Source of the DNA: G963665085 sp963665085
Lineage (GTDB): Bacteria > Bacteroidota > Bacteroidia > Bacteroidales > JAAAOM01
DNA length: 64,000 nucleotides
Reading direction: 5' to 3'
Assembly: GCA_963665085.2 (NCBI GenBank)
Contig: CAXXXS010000001.1
Span: 3,658,001-3,722,000, forward strand
The position numbers were made by a program, and so were the translations under genes. This document shows, piece after piece, positions 8,190 to 17,342 of this stretch. A model generated the notes under the pieces. The model worked only from the letters and a program-made list of their open reading frames with translations, searched no databases and was not told where the DNA came from. Each line of letters opens with the position of its first letter. Position 1 is the stretch's first letter.

Positions 8190-9308
8190 TTAGAAAACTA
8201 TCTCTATTGCTATTTCATATATTCTTTTAATGTCGCTTGATTGATTCAATTTACTCAGATCTACATCAAATACTAATTTGTTTTTTTTGTGGAAATAAGA
8301 TGAGAGTCCTAAAATTATTTGTTCTTTTTCAGTTTTTGTGTCCTGTTTTAAATTGAAGAAATCATATCGGCCAAATACACATAATTTTGAATCGAATGTT
8401 TTTAATTCACCGAAAACAGAATATCCGTTATTCTTGTATGAAGTACCTGTAGAATCTACATAGGTTCCCATAAAATCACCGGTGCCTTTATAATACTGAG
8501 CTGTTACAGTATGTAGTTTGCTTTCAGATGAGACAAAAAAGTTGTTAAGTATAAAGTCAGAATTTAGATCGGAATTTCCTTTTCCATAAGCATTTGAGTA
8601 AGAGAATTGTAACCCGGGAACGGTTTCTGGGAAAGGTCTAAGTGTTATTCTGGATTCAAGTGTTTTGTTTTTATTTGCTTCAAATGAATGGTATCCCGAA
8701 CCGTTGTAAATGCCGATAACAAAACTTCCGTATTTCCCAGGAGATGAAGAATTTACTTCTTTTTGATATTTTGATGGCATCTTTCCTCCCAACAACCCTG
8801 AGAACGTAATACCAAAATCGGCTGAACTTACAATTTTATAACTCTCAAGGAACATTTTTCCTTGCACCCTGTAATTGTTTATGTGTTGTTCAAAATCAAT
8901 CCAAGGTCTATGGACCAGGCCTAATTCAACTTTTGGGTCATAGATTATTCCCCAGTCATCTAAGTTGATATTCAGATAACAGTATTTTAAACGCATTTCA
9001 ATATTACCAGCGTCTTCACCCTCTTCGTCAAGTGTAATGTCTTGTGTGAAACGAACAGAAAATCTATTGTTAAGGTCTTGTTTGAATGTAATGTACCCCC
9101 TTTTTAAAGTAAATTGGTTTGATGTTGTATTTTCGTAGTCTTCTATTTGATAAGCTAAAAACCATTGTCCGCTTATCTTTAATTTAGGTGCCAATGAATC
9201 TCCTGGTGATAAAGTTGGGGGGGTGATACTGTAAACATTAAAAAAAATGAACGTGCTAATTATTAATTGAACGAGTTTGATTTTTAAAGTTTTTGAGAAA
9301 ATTGGCAT
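8190..9308 (-). CDS. Outer-membrane porin, OprP/OprO-like
   Basis: 372 residues with an N-terminal hydrophobic segment (about 8-27) followed by alternating beta strands typical of a barrel and ending in an aromatic residue (IAIEIVF), as outer-membrane barrels usually do. The segment LKISGQWFLAYQIEDYENTTSNQFTLKRGYITFKQDL has the pattern of phosphate-selective porins O and P, where an early strand is followed by FxLxRGYxxF. The substrate cannot be told from sequence. It starts 10 bases after the coiled-coil gene at 9319-9759. Confidence 0.8.
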   Translation of the reverse strand: MPIFSKTLKIKLVQLIISTFIFFNVYSITPPTLSPGDSLAPKLKISGQWFLAYQIEDYENTTSNQFTLKRGYITFKQDLNNRFSVRFTQDITLDEEGEDAGNIEMRLKYCYLNINLDDWGIIYDPKVELGLVHRPWIDFEQHINNYRVQGKMFLESYKIVSSADFGITFSGLLGGKMPSKYQKEVNSSSPGKYGSFVIGIYNGSGYHSFEANKNKTLESRITLRPFPETVPGLQFSYSNAYGKGNSDLNSDFILNNFFVSSESKLHTVTAQYYKGTGDFMGTYVDSTGTSYKNNGYSVFGELKTFDSKLCVFGRYDFFNLKQDTKTEKEQIILGLSSYFHKKNKLVFDVDLSKLNQSSDIKRIYEIAIEIVF

Positions 9309-9318
9309 ATGAATTTAA

Positions 9319-9759
9319 TTAAGTATTATAAATTTCTTTATATGTATTTTGAATGAGGAAAATCCAGCGATCAATATAATTTTTAACCGATTTTTTGTTT
9401 TGATTAATTTTTAATCCATTTTTGTCTAACTTGTTAGTTGTATGTAAAATATATTTCTCAATAGAGATTTTGTTTTGACGTAATTTTTTAACTTCTTTAT
9501 TTAATTCCTTTTTTATGTTCGATAGTTCTAAAGAACTTTTTGAGTCTTTAATATTTTTAAAATTGTATATTTTATCTTCTATTTTATCCTCAAATTCAAT
9601 TTTTGACATCTGAACTTGTTGCAGCTCGTATGTGCATTCGCCTATCTGTCCTTCTAACTCTTCTATTGTTTTTTTTATGTTTTTTAATATGTTTATCTCA
9701 TTTGTATAGTGATTTTTAATTTCTTTTCTAATCTCTATCTTATCTTGTGATGTTGCCAT
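9319..9759 (-). CDS. Small coiled-coil protein of unknown function
   Basis: 146 residues, very rich in Lys, Glu, Ile and Asn, with heptad-like spacing along most of its length (about 8-115), so a long coiled coil is likely. No signal peptide or membrane helix. It precedes the porin by 10 bases on the same strand and may be co-transcribed with it. I do not recognise a family. Confidence 0.7.
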   Translation of the reverse strand: MATSQDKIEIRKEIKNHYTNEINILKNIKKTIEELEGQIGECTYELQQVQMSKIEFEDKIEDKIYNFKNIKDSKSSLELSNIKKELNKEVKKLRQNKISIEKYILHTTNKLDKNGLKINQNKKSVKNYIDRWIFLIQNTYKEIYNT

Positions 9760-10138
9760 GATAATAATACTTTATAATTTTTTTTCAAGAAAATTAATTG
9801 AGTAAAGTTAACGTATTTTTATGATGTGGTTAACATTTAATTAACATTTAATTAAATCTAAATACGTTTCACGGAAATTATTGTTTTAGTGTTAGTTGTT
9901 GTAATTTAATGAATTGAAATATTGTTGGGTTAATGTTTTAGAATTTTAAGCAGTTGTTAATATAATGAATGTTAAATTAATCTAAAATTAACCTAAAGTT
10001 AACATTAAAATATAGGTAATAAATCTAAATGGTGTATCCAATAGTTACCCGTAATTTTCATTTATTTAATTATCCATAATGCTATATTAGTCTTGCCTTT
10101 CAGGTAAATAAAGGGAGGTAATTAGATCCCCTGTAAAT
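9760..10138. other. Intergenic region, 379 bases, with an 11-bp tandem repeat
   Basis: Very AT-rich with no convincing gene. TAACATTTAAT occurs twice in direct tandem at 9831-9841 and 9842-9852, and further TTAAC-containing stretches follow near 9990-10010. These could be operator sites for the coiled-coil/porin unit that starts at 9759, but no known consensus is matched. Confidence 0.45.
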
Positions 10139-10927
10139 CTAATTCTCTGAAAGGTATTTTGTGATACTGTAGAATGTATCTACCCAGTAATCTTCTTTGT
10201 TTTCAGATAGAAACGATAATAATTCAGTTAATGCTTCTTTAGATACATTTAGATATCCTCCACCAACACTATGAAACATAAAAATGGCAATAGTCCCATT
10301 TTCTTTTGCTTGCTTTGCATATTCAATAAGTTCCGTTCCGGAGTTATCGATTACAGCCCAGCTTGGCATAAAATATACATCAATTTCATTCATGGTTTTT
10401 GGGAGCGGCCCATCACTCCTTGCTGCTGTGAAAAGTTCTTTAACGATATCAATAAAAGGCTCGTTACCATTAACCTGGTAGTCCGAACATGTATATCCAT
10501 AGGTTCTTTGTCCTTTTCCATCAATAGCCTTCAAAAGACTGTTTGCAGTAAATAGTTCTGTTTTTATTCTTTCTTTAGTATATGATTGTAAATCATAATC
10601 GGGGCTAACCCAGTCGTATTTTTCTCCATCGCAGGGATGAAATAAGGAATGATTGCCCAATTCATGACCATTTTTTGTAATCAATCTCCATTCTTCTGTT
10701 CTGTTTTGTAGAGATTGGGAATTTCCTGTACAATAAAAAGTGCCTTTTACATTAAACGAATCGAGTAGAGGAACAGCAATATCAAGGTGGCAATCGAGTC
10801 CGTCATCAAATGTGAGGCATATGGCAGCTTTTTTATTGTTGGGCCAGGCAGATTCATTATTCTGAGCCTGTGCATTTATATTTTGTAATGATATTATAGA
10901 TAGGATGCTAAAGATTATTATTTTCAT
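10139..10927 (-). CDS. Exported polysaccharide deacetylase (NodB fold)
   Basis: 262 residues with a signal peptide (about 1-20). The NodB metal-dependent deacetylase motifs are clear: TFDDG at 39-43 with the catalytic base Asp41 and metal ligand Asp42, and the metal ligands His93 and His97 in NHSLFHP. The family removes N- or O-acetyl groups from chitin, peptidoglycan or other glycans. The substrate is not evident here. It stands alone, with long gaps on both sides. Confidence 0.9.
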   Translation of the reverse strand: MKIIIFSILSIISLQNINAQAQNNESAWPNNKKAAICLTFDDGLDCHLDIAVPLLDSFNVKGTFYCTGNSQSLQNRTEEWRLITKNGHELGNHSLFHPCDGEKYDWVSPDYDLQSYTKERIKTELFTANSLLKAIDGKGQRTYGYTCSDYQVNGNEPFIDIVKELFTAARSDGPLPKTMNEIDVYFMPSWAVIDNSGTELIEYAKQAKENGTIAIFMFHSVGGGYLNVSKEALTELLSFLSENKEDYWVDTFYSITKYLSEN

Positions 10928-11202
10928 GTTTATTGTAATGTTATAGGTTAAAATCCTGTAATTTAATTAGTAATACTTTAGTCTAACTTCGCTGAACTAG
11001 ACCTTTGTCCCCGCTTCTGTGAATTTTAAAAGTTAATTTTAGGTTTTCAAAATAGGTGATTATTGATTTTTGAAGTATAACCTTCCTGAAATACAATTAG
11101 AGTTAAGTTTAAATGCTACTTCTAAAATCAAAGATCGCTAATCATCATTCTTCAATTAAAATAAATGAATTTTATTCGTTGCTAAAACGATAGATTTTTA
11201 AT

Positions 11203-11562
11203 TCACATGTCGTTTTTTTTATAAAACTCCAATACATTCAAGGCAAAACGTGCAGAGGCTGTGCCTGGTCCTCCGCTCATCTCTATCCCAACTTCTATCG
11301 ACTCTATAATTTCTTCTTTTGTCGCTCCATCATCCAGAGCTTGTTTGATATGCCATTCCATGCAAGACTCACAATTTATAACAATAGAAATTCCAATTGC
11401 TATTAATTCTTTTTGTTTTTTAGATAATGTACCGTCTTTATAAGTACGTTGTTCCATTTCTACAAAAGATTGATATACTTTTGAGTTTTTAGAATAAAAC
11501 GTATGAGCTTTTTTTCTGGTTTTAATTATTCTTTCTATATTCTCTTTATCAAGGTTCTCCAT
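11203..11562 (-). CDS. AhpD-like carboxymuconolactone decarboxylase-family protein
   Basis: 119 residues, the normal length for a single-domain member. The redox motif CESCMEWH (Cys64, Cys67, His71) matches the peroxidase-type active site of AhpD, so a role in peroxide or thiol chemistry is more likely than a decarboxylase. No signal peptide. It is a single gene with 198 bases between it and the divergent propeller gene at 11761. Confidence 0.88.
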   Translation of the reverse strand: MENLDKENIERIIKTRKKAHTFYSKNSKVYQSFVEMEQRTYKDGTLSKKQKELIAIGISIVINCESCMEWHIKQALDDGATKEEIIESIEVGIEMSGGPGTASARFALNVLEFYKKNDM

Positions 11563-11671
11563 TTCGTTTTTTTAATTTAGGTGTTAGAATTATTTTTGTT
11601 TTGTAAACTTATATATTACAATCAATTTGTAGAAATTTTTTAAAAACTATTTCTTTTTTAGTCTAAAAGTA

Positions 11672-11679
11672 TATTTTTG
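11672..11679 (+). promoter_or_regulatory. Candidate -7 box
   Basis: TATTTTTG fits TAnnTTTG and lies 81 bases before the propeller gene at 11761. No clear -33 element accompanies it. Confidence 0.4.
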
Positions 11680-11760
11680 TAAAATCGGAGGCGTTTTTAA
11701 AATGCGTCTTTTTTTCTCCCCAAATAAGTACTAGTAACTACTATATTAATTTTTATAACC

Positions 11761-13002
11761 ATGAAAAAAGCATTAATTATTCAATTTTTTGTTTTATTCG
11801 TTATAACAGCGAATGCTCAAATTTATCAATTTAGAGGACCTAATAGAGATGGGAAATTCCCTGAAACAGGACTTTTAAAAGTGTGGCCTGAGAATGGGCC
11901 AGAATTATTGTTAGAATATGAAGGGATAGGAGAGGGGTATTCATCTGTAATCTCAGATGGAAAATATATCTATGCTTCTGGAATGATTGATAGAAAAGAT
12001 TATTTAACCTGTATAGATTTTGAAGGAAATAAAAAATGGCAGGTAAACTATGGTCAATCTTGGGATCAATCATATCCGAATACCAGGATTACACCAACAA
12101 TAGAAGAAGATAGAATCTATATTCATAGTGGTAAAGGTGAACTGGTTTGTTTAGATACAGAAACTGGTAAAATTAACTGGAAAGTTAATGTTGATAGTGT
12201 CTATCAAACAGACTGGCATGTGTGGGGGGTTGCGGAATCACCATTAATTATTGGCGATAAGGTTATTAGTTCTGCTGTAGGTGCACAAACAACATTTGTT
12301 GCTTTTGATAAAATGACGGGTAAAGAAATCTGGAAAACACCTAGTACCGATGGGCAGCGCTCTTATGTTTCTCCTATCTTGCATAAATACAATGGGAAAG
12401 AATATATTTTAGGAGCATCAGCAAGTGATTTGTTTATTGTTGATCCTGAAAATGGTGAAATAAAAACATCGTATAAATTTTTTAATCCTGAGATATGGAA
12501 ATGGCAGCCTAAAGGTATGATTTGGGCAAATTCTCCTGTCGTAAAAGGTAATATGATATTTCTCTCAATTGGTTATAATTATCCCGCAAAAATGTTAAAA
12601 GTAAGTGAAGACTTATCATCCATTGAAGAAGTATACACTTCAGAGTTATTAGATAACCATCATCATGGATTAATAGAATTAGATGGTAATTTATATGGTT
12701 CATACTGGATTCATAATAATTCAGGAGCATGGGCTTGTATTAAGTGGGATACCGGGGAAGTACAATACGACGAGGAATGGAATAGCAAAGGAGAAATGGT
12801 ATATGCAGATGGTTTACTCTATGTGTTTGATGAAAAAGATGGAACTGTTGCAATTGTTAAACCAGATCCATCGGCATTTAATGTTGTAAGTTCATTTAAA
12901 ATAGAAAAAGGAAAAGGTCCTTTTTGGTCGCATCCATACATTTTTGAAGGAAAGATGTTTTTGAGACATGGAGATGTACTCATGATTTATAAATTGAAAT
13001 AA
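11761..13002 (+). CDS. Exported PQQ-like beta-propeller protein (1)
   Basis: 413 residues with a signal peptide (1-19, ITANA|Q). The mature protein starts with FRGPNRDGKFPETGLLKVWP, the RGPN...G...P.GLLK.WP opening typical of PQQ-like repeat proteins, followed by blades carrying the GxxxW-type signature (ETGKINWK, MTGKEIWK). I see no Ca/PQQ ligand set or disulphide of true quinoprotein dehydrogenases, so this is probably a scaffold or binding propeller. It is a paralogue of the protein at 13463 and ends at a strong terminator, so it is its own transcription unit. Confidence 0.85.
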   Translation: MKKALIIQFFVLFVITANAQIYQFRGPNRDGKFPETGLLKVWPENGPELLLEYEGIGEGYSSVISDGKYIYASGMIDRKDYLTCIDFEGNKKWQVNYGQSWDQSYPNTRITPTIEEDRIYIHSGKGELVCLDTETGKINWKVNVDSVYQTDWHVWGVAESPLIIGDKVISSAVGAQTTFVAFDKMTGKEIWKTPSTDGQRSYVSPILHKYNGKEYILGASASDLFIVDPENGEIKTSYKFFNPEIWKWQPKGMIWANSPVVKGNMIFLSIGYNYPAKMLKVSEDLSSIEEVYTSELLDNHHHGLIELDGNLYGSYWIHNNSGAWACIKWDTGEVQYDEEWNSKGEMVYADGLLYVFDEKDGTVAIVKPDPSAFNVVSSFKIEKGKGPFWSHPYIFEGKMFLRHGDVLMIYKLK

Positions 13003-13462
13003 CAATAAAATAGCATAGTTATCAGTTTTTGTAAAACCCTAACAATATAATTAATTTAATATTTTCAGAGCTGTCTCAAACTTATTGAGACAGCTCTGTT
13101 TTTTTAGGCATTACACCTTTATTGCTAGATGTTATATAAATTACAGATCTTATTACCATTATTACTGATTTTAGGGTTCTCGTTAATATCATTGTTTGTA
13201 AATGATTTATATTAGATCCCTGAGATTTTAAAAAAAATTACTTTAAGTTTTTATTATAAAATGGGGAGAAATAATTTTCTTAAAGTAATTCTTATTTAGA
13301 TTTTATTTAGAATATTTCTTAATAAAAAATGTTAAAGAAATGTAAAAATGATGAGTTTAAATTTATAGTTCAGGGTTTTATTTTATATTCGATTATCTTA
13401 TCAAAAGTGATGATAAGTGGTTAACTTTATAGAACTTATTTAAAAATCAAAAACTGAATATT
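13003..13462. other. Intergenic region, 460 bases
   Basis: Holds the terminator at 13066-13105. The remaining ~350 bases are AT-rich with no convincing coding frame and no clear TAnnTTTG box before the gene at 13463. Confidence 0.5.
13066..13105 (+). terminator. Strong intrinsic terminator
   Basis: A perfect 14-bp stem (13066-13079 pairing with 13085-13098), a 5-base ACTTA loop and seven Ts. It lies 63 bases after the stop of the first propeller gene and separates it from the next one. Confidence 0.92.
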
Positions 13463-14674
13463 ATGAATTCTGTAACTAAATTATTTCTTTTATTATTATT
13501 CTTTTCTGCAACAGTATTAGCCCAGGAGCAAACGAAGTGGAGAGGTCCAAATGCAAGTGGGATTTATCCGGATAAAGGATTGTTAAAAGAATGGCCAGCT
13601 AATGGGCCTGAAGTTATCTGGAGTACAACAGAACTTGGAGAAGGGCATTCATCGCCTGTTTTTAGTAATGGTAATATTTATCTTTCCGGAATGGAGGGGG
13701 ATAAAGGTTATATCTACATCCTTAATATGCAAGGGAAATTACAGGATAAATTTGAATATGGAGATGAATTTTCAGAGAGTTATCCGGGGGCTCGTTCTAC
13801 ACCAACAATTGTTGGAGATTTATTATATATAATGAATGGATTTGGTGTTGTTTCTTGTTTTGAGCTGGCAACTAAGAAAGAAAAATGGACAAAAGATTTG
13901 TTAAATGACTTCGATGGTTCAAACTTAAAATGGGGAATTACAGAAAGTCTTGTTGTTGATGGAGATAAAATATACTGTACACCTGGAGGTAAGAATTACA
14001 ATGTTGTAGCTTTAAATCGTTTCGATGGAAGTCTTATCTGGTCTTGCAAGGGCGAAGGAGAATTGTCTGCTTATTGTACACCACTCTTGGTTGAGCAGGG
14101 CAGGACAAAATTGCTGGTAACTCATACTGCAAGTCATGTAATTGGGATTAACAGAGAAACAGGTGTGTTGTTATGGTCTCATTCACAACCAAACAAGTGG
14201 TCTGTTCATGCAAATACTCCGGTTTATGGTGATGGTGCTATTTATTATTTAAGTGGCTATGGTAAGGGAGGTGGTCGATTGAATCTAAATTCAGATGGTA
14301 CAGGAATTACCTCAAAGTGGTTTAATGAAAAAGCTGACAACAGGATTGGTGGGGCAGTTTATATCGATGGTTTTTTATATTCAACAGGAGATAACTTTAG
14401 AGAGAGTTTTTGTATTGATGGTTCAACAGGAGAAATTAAGTGGTCTTCTAAAGATGTCGGTAAAGGAGTAACGATTGCTGCTGACGGGATGCTGATTTTT
14501 TATACTGAACGCGGAGAACTGGCTCTTGTTGAAGCAACACCCAATGGATTTAATTTAAAAGGGAAAACTAAAGTAACTCTTGGAACGGCTCAACACTGGG
14601 CGCATCCGGTAATAAATAACGGTATTTTATATGTTAGGCATGGAAATGCACTTATCGCATATAAAATATCATAA
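13463..14674 (+). CDS. Exported PQQ-like beta-propeller protein (2)
   Basis: 403 residues with a signal peptide (about 1-20, TVLA|Q). It opens with KWRGPNASGIYPDKGLLKEWPANGPE, clearly paralogous to the protein at 11761, and shows repeated blade signatures (NRETGVLLW, STGEIKW). Propellers of this type bind partner proteins or cofactors in the periplasm; I see no catalytic quinoprotein signature. It lies 67 bases upstream of the next propeller gene and may be the first gene of the redox operon. Confidence 0.85.
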   Translation: MNSVTKLFLLLLFFSATVLAQEQTKWRGPNASGIYPDKGLLKEWPANGPEVIWSTTELGEGHSSPVFSNGNIYLSGMEGDKGYIYILNMQGKLQDKFEYGDEFSESYPGARSTPTIVGDLLYIMNGFGVVSCFELATKKEKWTKDLLNDFDGSNLKWGITESLVVDGDKIYCTPGGKNYNVVALNRFDGSLIWSCKGEGELSAYCTPLLVEQGRTKLLVTHTASHVIGINRETGVLLWSHSQPNKWSVHANTPVYGDGAIYYLSGYGKGGGRLNLNSDGTGITSKWFNEKADNRIGGAVYIDGFLYSTGDNFRESFCIDGSTGEIKWSSKDVGKGVTIAADGMLIFYTERGELALVEATPNGFNLKGKTKVTLGTAQHWAHPVINNGILYVRHGNALIAYKIS

Positions 14675-14741
14675 CGAAGACTAAGATTAACACTGCTTGT
14701 TATTCTTTGATTTATTGTTGTAAACTCAGTTCTGCAATCAT

Positions 14742-16187
14742 TTGCTGAACTTTAAACTAATTAATTTGAAAATTAAACGGTTAAATATTATCATTTTTGT
14801 GCTTGGGTTTATTATGTTGAGCTCACTAACATGGTGGATTTCAATTGATCCAACGAAAGAATTTGCGAAAAGTCTTCCAGGTGCAGATAATCCATCAGAA
14901 GGAGGTGGAGCGTTAGAAGAGATTAATATTGGTGAATTTTTTGAACGTTTTGCCAGCAAAGAAAATGAATTAACAGAAATATGGCCAAGGTTTAGAGGAG
15001 AGAACTATGATAATATTTATAAACCTCAACGAAAGCTGATCAATAAATTTACAGATGCTCAGCAGGTATTATGGTCAGCTAAATTTGGAGAAGGTCATGC
15101 TGGAGCAGCAATTTATGAAGGATTGGTGTATGTTTTGGATTACGATGAAGAAAAACGAGCTGATGTACTGAACTGTATCTCATTAACATCGGGAGAACTT
15201 ATCTGGCAGCGTTGGTATAATGTAAATGTTAAAAGAAACCATGGGATGTCTCGTACAGTGCCAGCTGTTACGAAAGATTATATTTTAACCATGGGGCCAC
15301 GTTGTCATGTAATGTGCCTGAATCGTGAATCGGGTGATTTTATTTGGGGAATGGATATTGGAAAAGAATATAATAGTGAAATCCCACTTTGGTATACCGG
15401 GCAGTGTCCTTTGATTGTAGACGATGTTGCTGTTTTAGCTACAGGTGGAAGCGCATTACTCATTGGTGTAGATTGTGCTACAGGAGAAAAATTGTGGGAA
15501 ACTCCAAATCCAAATGGATGGAAAATGTCTCATTCCTCTGTATTACCTTATGAATATTTGGGACAAAATATGTTTGTTTATGCAGCTGTTGGTGGTGTAT
15601 GCGCAGTAGCTGCAGATGGACGCAATGCAGGAGAACTTTTATGGGAGACTACTGCATGGGATCACTCTGTTGTAGCCCCTTCACCTGTGTGTATGCCTGA
15701 TGGAAAGATATATCTTACTGCAGGTTATGGTGCTGGAGGGATGATGCTTCAACTTAATAAAAGCGGTAATGATTTTTCTGTGGAATTATTGGAAGAGTAT
15801 AAACCTAGTGAAGGATTAGCATGTGAGCAACAAACACCTATTTACTTTGATGGTCATTTGTTTGGAGTGCTTCCCAAAGATGGCGGAACATCCAGGAATC
15901 AAATGGTGTGTGTGGATCCTGATAATCCAAAAGAATTTATTTGGACCAGTGGAAAAGAAGATAGATTTGGTCTAGGGCCTTATATCCTGGCTGACGGTAA
16001 ATTCTTTTTGTTGAATGATGATGGTGAACTTTATATTCTTGAAGCAACTACCAAAGGATATAAAAAATTGGATCAACGAAAAATTCTGGATGGACATGAT
16101 GCATGGGCCCCATTAGCTTTAGCAGATGGTTACCTGGTTTTAAGAGATTCCGAAACAATGGTTTGTATTAATATTAATGCGAATTAA
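14742..16187 (+). CDS. Membrane-anchored PQQ-like beta-propeller protein (3)
   Basis: Up to 481 residues. The start is uncertain: the frame opens at TTG 14742, another TTG lies at 14766, and the first ATG (14814) would cut into the hydrophobic helix LNIIIFVLGFIMLSSLTWW, so one of the TTG codons is more likely. One N-terminal membrane anchor is followed by a linker and a propeller that begins with WPRFRGENYDNIY. Blade signatures such as TSGELIWQ, ESGDFIWG and ATGEKLWE are visible. It is followed after two bases by the NHL-like protein, so it is part of the operon. Confidence 0.83.
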   Translation: MLNFKLINLKIKRLNIIIFVLGFIMLSSLTWWISIDPTKEFAKSLPGADNPSEGGGALEEINIGEFFERFASKENELTEIWPRFRGENYDNIYKPQRKLINKFTDAQQVLWSAKFGEGHAGAAIYEGLVYVLDYDEEKRADVLNCISLTSGELIWQRWYNVNVKRNHGMSRTVPAVTKDYILTMGPRCHVMCLNRESGDFIWGMDIGKEYNSEIPLWYTGQCPLIVDDVAVLATGGSALLIGVDCATGEKLWETPNPNGWKMSHSSVLPYEYLGQNMFVYAAVGGVCAVAADGRNAGELLWETTAWDHSVVAPSPVCMPDGKIYLTAGYGAGGMMLQLNKSGNDFSVELLEEYKPSEGLACEQQTPIYFDGHLFGVLPKDGGTSRNQMVCVDPDNPKEFIWTSGKEDRFGLGPYILADGKFFLLNDDGELYILEATTKGYKKLDQRKILDGHDAWAPLALADGYLVLRDSETMVCININAN

Positions 16188-16189
16188 TA

Positions 16190-17149
16190 ATGAAAAATAA
16201 AGGAATAATAGTTTTTCTTATTTTGTTGGCTGTAGTTATAGTCGTTGTTATTGTTTCTGATTTTATAGGAGGCCAACCTTCCAATCGTTCAGATAATCCT
16301 TATGAATTTAATGTGGAAGAATATACAAAGGTAGATCCTGAATTAATCAAATATAAAGAAACAAAGCAAATTAAGGTTGATGCGGAGAATCCTCATGGAA
16401 TTCACTGGAATGAAGAGAGGGTTTCTGTTATATCGGATAACAATCTTTTAATAATTACAGCCTCAGGTCAACAAATATTAAAGAAAAGCTTTGAAGATGA
16501 GATTTATGCTGTCGGTAATTTAGATAAAAATCTAGTCTTAGCTTTTAAAACATATTTGACTATTGTCGATATTAAGGGAGAAATCTTATTTCAGTCAGAA
16601 AAAGAAGACGAGGATGCTTATTTTACCTCTGTTTCAACTCTGGATACTGCTATTTTTATTGCTGATGCAGGTAAAAGAAGAATTGTAGTTTACAATACAA
16701 ATGCAGAAAAAATATCTGAATTTAATGGTGTCTCAGGAAGTTCAGAACTGCATGGATTTATTGTGCCAAGTGCAAATTTTGATTTAGCCATTAATTCAGA
16801 TAATGAACTTTGGGTTGTAAATCCCGGAATGCATAGTATTCAAAACTACACTTTTGATGGTAAACTTCGTGGATTCTGGGATAAAGCATCCATAGAAATT
16901 GATGGTTTTAGCGGTTGTTGTAATCCGGGTAATATTACGTTTTTACCCAACGGAAATTTTATAACCAGTGAAAAAGGTCTTGTAAGAATTAAGGAGTACA
17001 AGCCATCAGGAGAATTAGTTGCAGTGGTAGCTCCTCCAACAAAATTTGTTGAGGAAGGAAAGTCACCCGATGTTTCAACTGATGATAAAGGAAATGTATG
17101 GGTGTTAGACAAAGACAAAAAGATGATTCGTGTATTCGAACCAATATAA
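16190..17149 (+). CDS. Membrane-anchored NHL-like six-bladed propeller protein
   Basis: 319 residues: an N-terminal anchor helix (about 5-25) and then a propeller with NHL/six-bladed repeat features (PHGIHWNEERVSVISDNNLLII, DISTDDKGNVWVLDKDKKMIRVFEP-type ends). Its blades differ from those of the PQQ-like neighbours. Two cysteines in FSGCCNPGNITF are adjacent and unusual for this fold. It is the fourth propeller in the cluster and is followed by the small Tat-type protein five bases later. Probably a protein-interaction module facing the periplasm. Confidence 0.75.
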   Translation: MKNKGIIVFLILLAVVIVVVIVSDFIGGQPSNRSDNPYEFNVEEYTKVDPELIKYKETKQIKVDAENPHGIHWNEERVSVISDNNLLIITASGQQILKKSFEDEIYAVGNLDKNLVLAFKTYLTIVDIKGEILFQSEKEDEDAYFTSVSTLDTAIFIADAGKRRIVVYNTNAEKISEFNGVSGSSELHGFIVPSANFDLAINSDNELWVVNPGMHSIQNYTFDGKLRGFWDKASIEIDGFSGCCNPGNITFLPNGNFITSEKGLVRIKEYKPSGELVAVVAPPTKFVEEGKSPDVSTDDKGNVWVLDKDKKMIRVFEPI

Positions 17150-17153
17150 TAAG

Positions 17154-17342
17154 ATGAACAGAAAGAAATTTATAGAACAAACAACAAGGGGATTACTTCT
17201 GGGGGGAATGGCCCTGGTAAGTCTTTTCTTTGTTAAAAGGTCACAACTAACATTAGATAGTTGCGATAACAGTTTCTTATGTAAAAACTGTAAACGTTTA
17301 GATAAATGTCAGTTGCCTGAGGCTAAAAACATTAAGAAATGA
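17154..17342 (+). CDS. Small Tat-type Cys protein (62 residues)
   Basis: I choose the ATG at 17154, four bases after the upstream stop; a longer frame from 17130 overlaps that gene. The N-terminus (NRKKFIEQTTRGLLLGG, then a hydrophobic run) resembles a twin-arginine signal or anchor. The remaining part has four cysteines in DSCDNSFLCKNCKRLDKC, suitable for a metal or Fe-S site. Its stop overlaps the start of the ferredoxin gene by ATGA (17339-17342), so the two are translationally coupled. I do not recognise a family; a small subunit of the Fe-S complex is the likely role. Confidence 0.75.
   Translation: MNRKKFIEQTTRGLLLGGMALVSLFFVKRSQLTLDSCDNSFLCKNCKRLDKCQLPEAKNIKK

Noticed and set aside
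9831..9852. CRISPR-like repeat
   Set aside because: Only two 11-bp units in direct contact without spacers.
11761..13002. True PQQ-dependent alcohol dehydrogenase
   Set aside because: The propeller repeats are present, but I see no adjacent-cysteine disulphide, no Ca/PQQ ligand pattern and no cytochrome domain.
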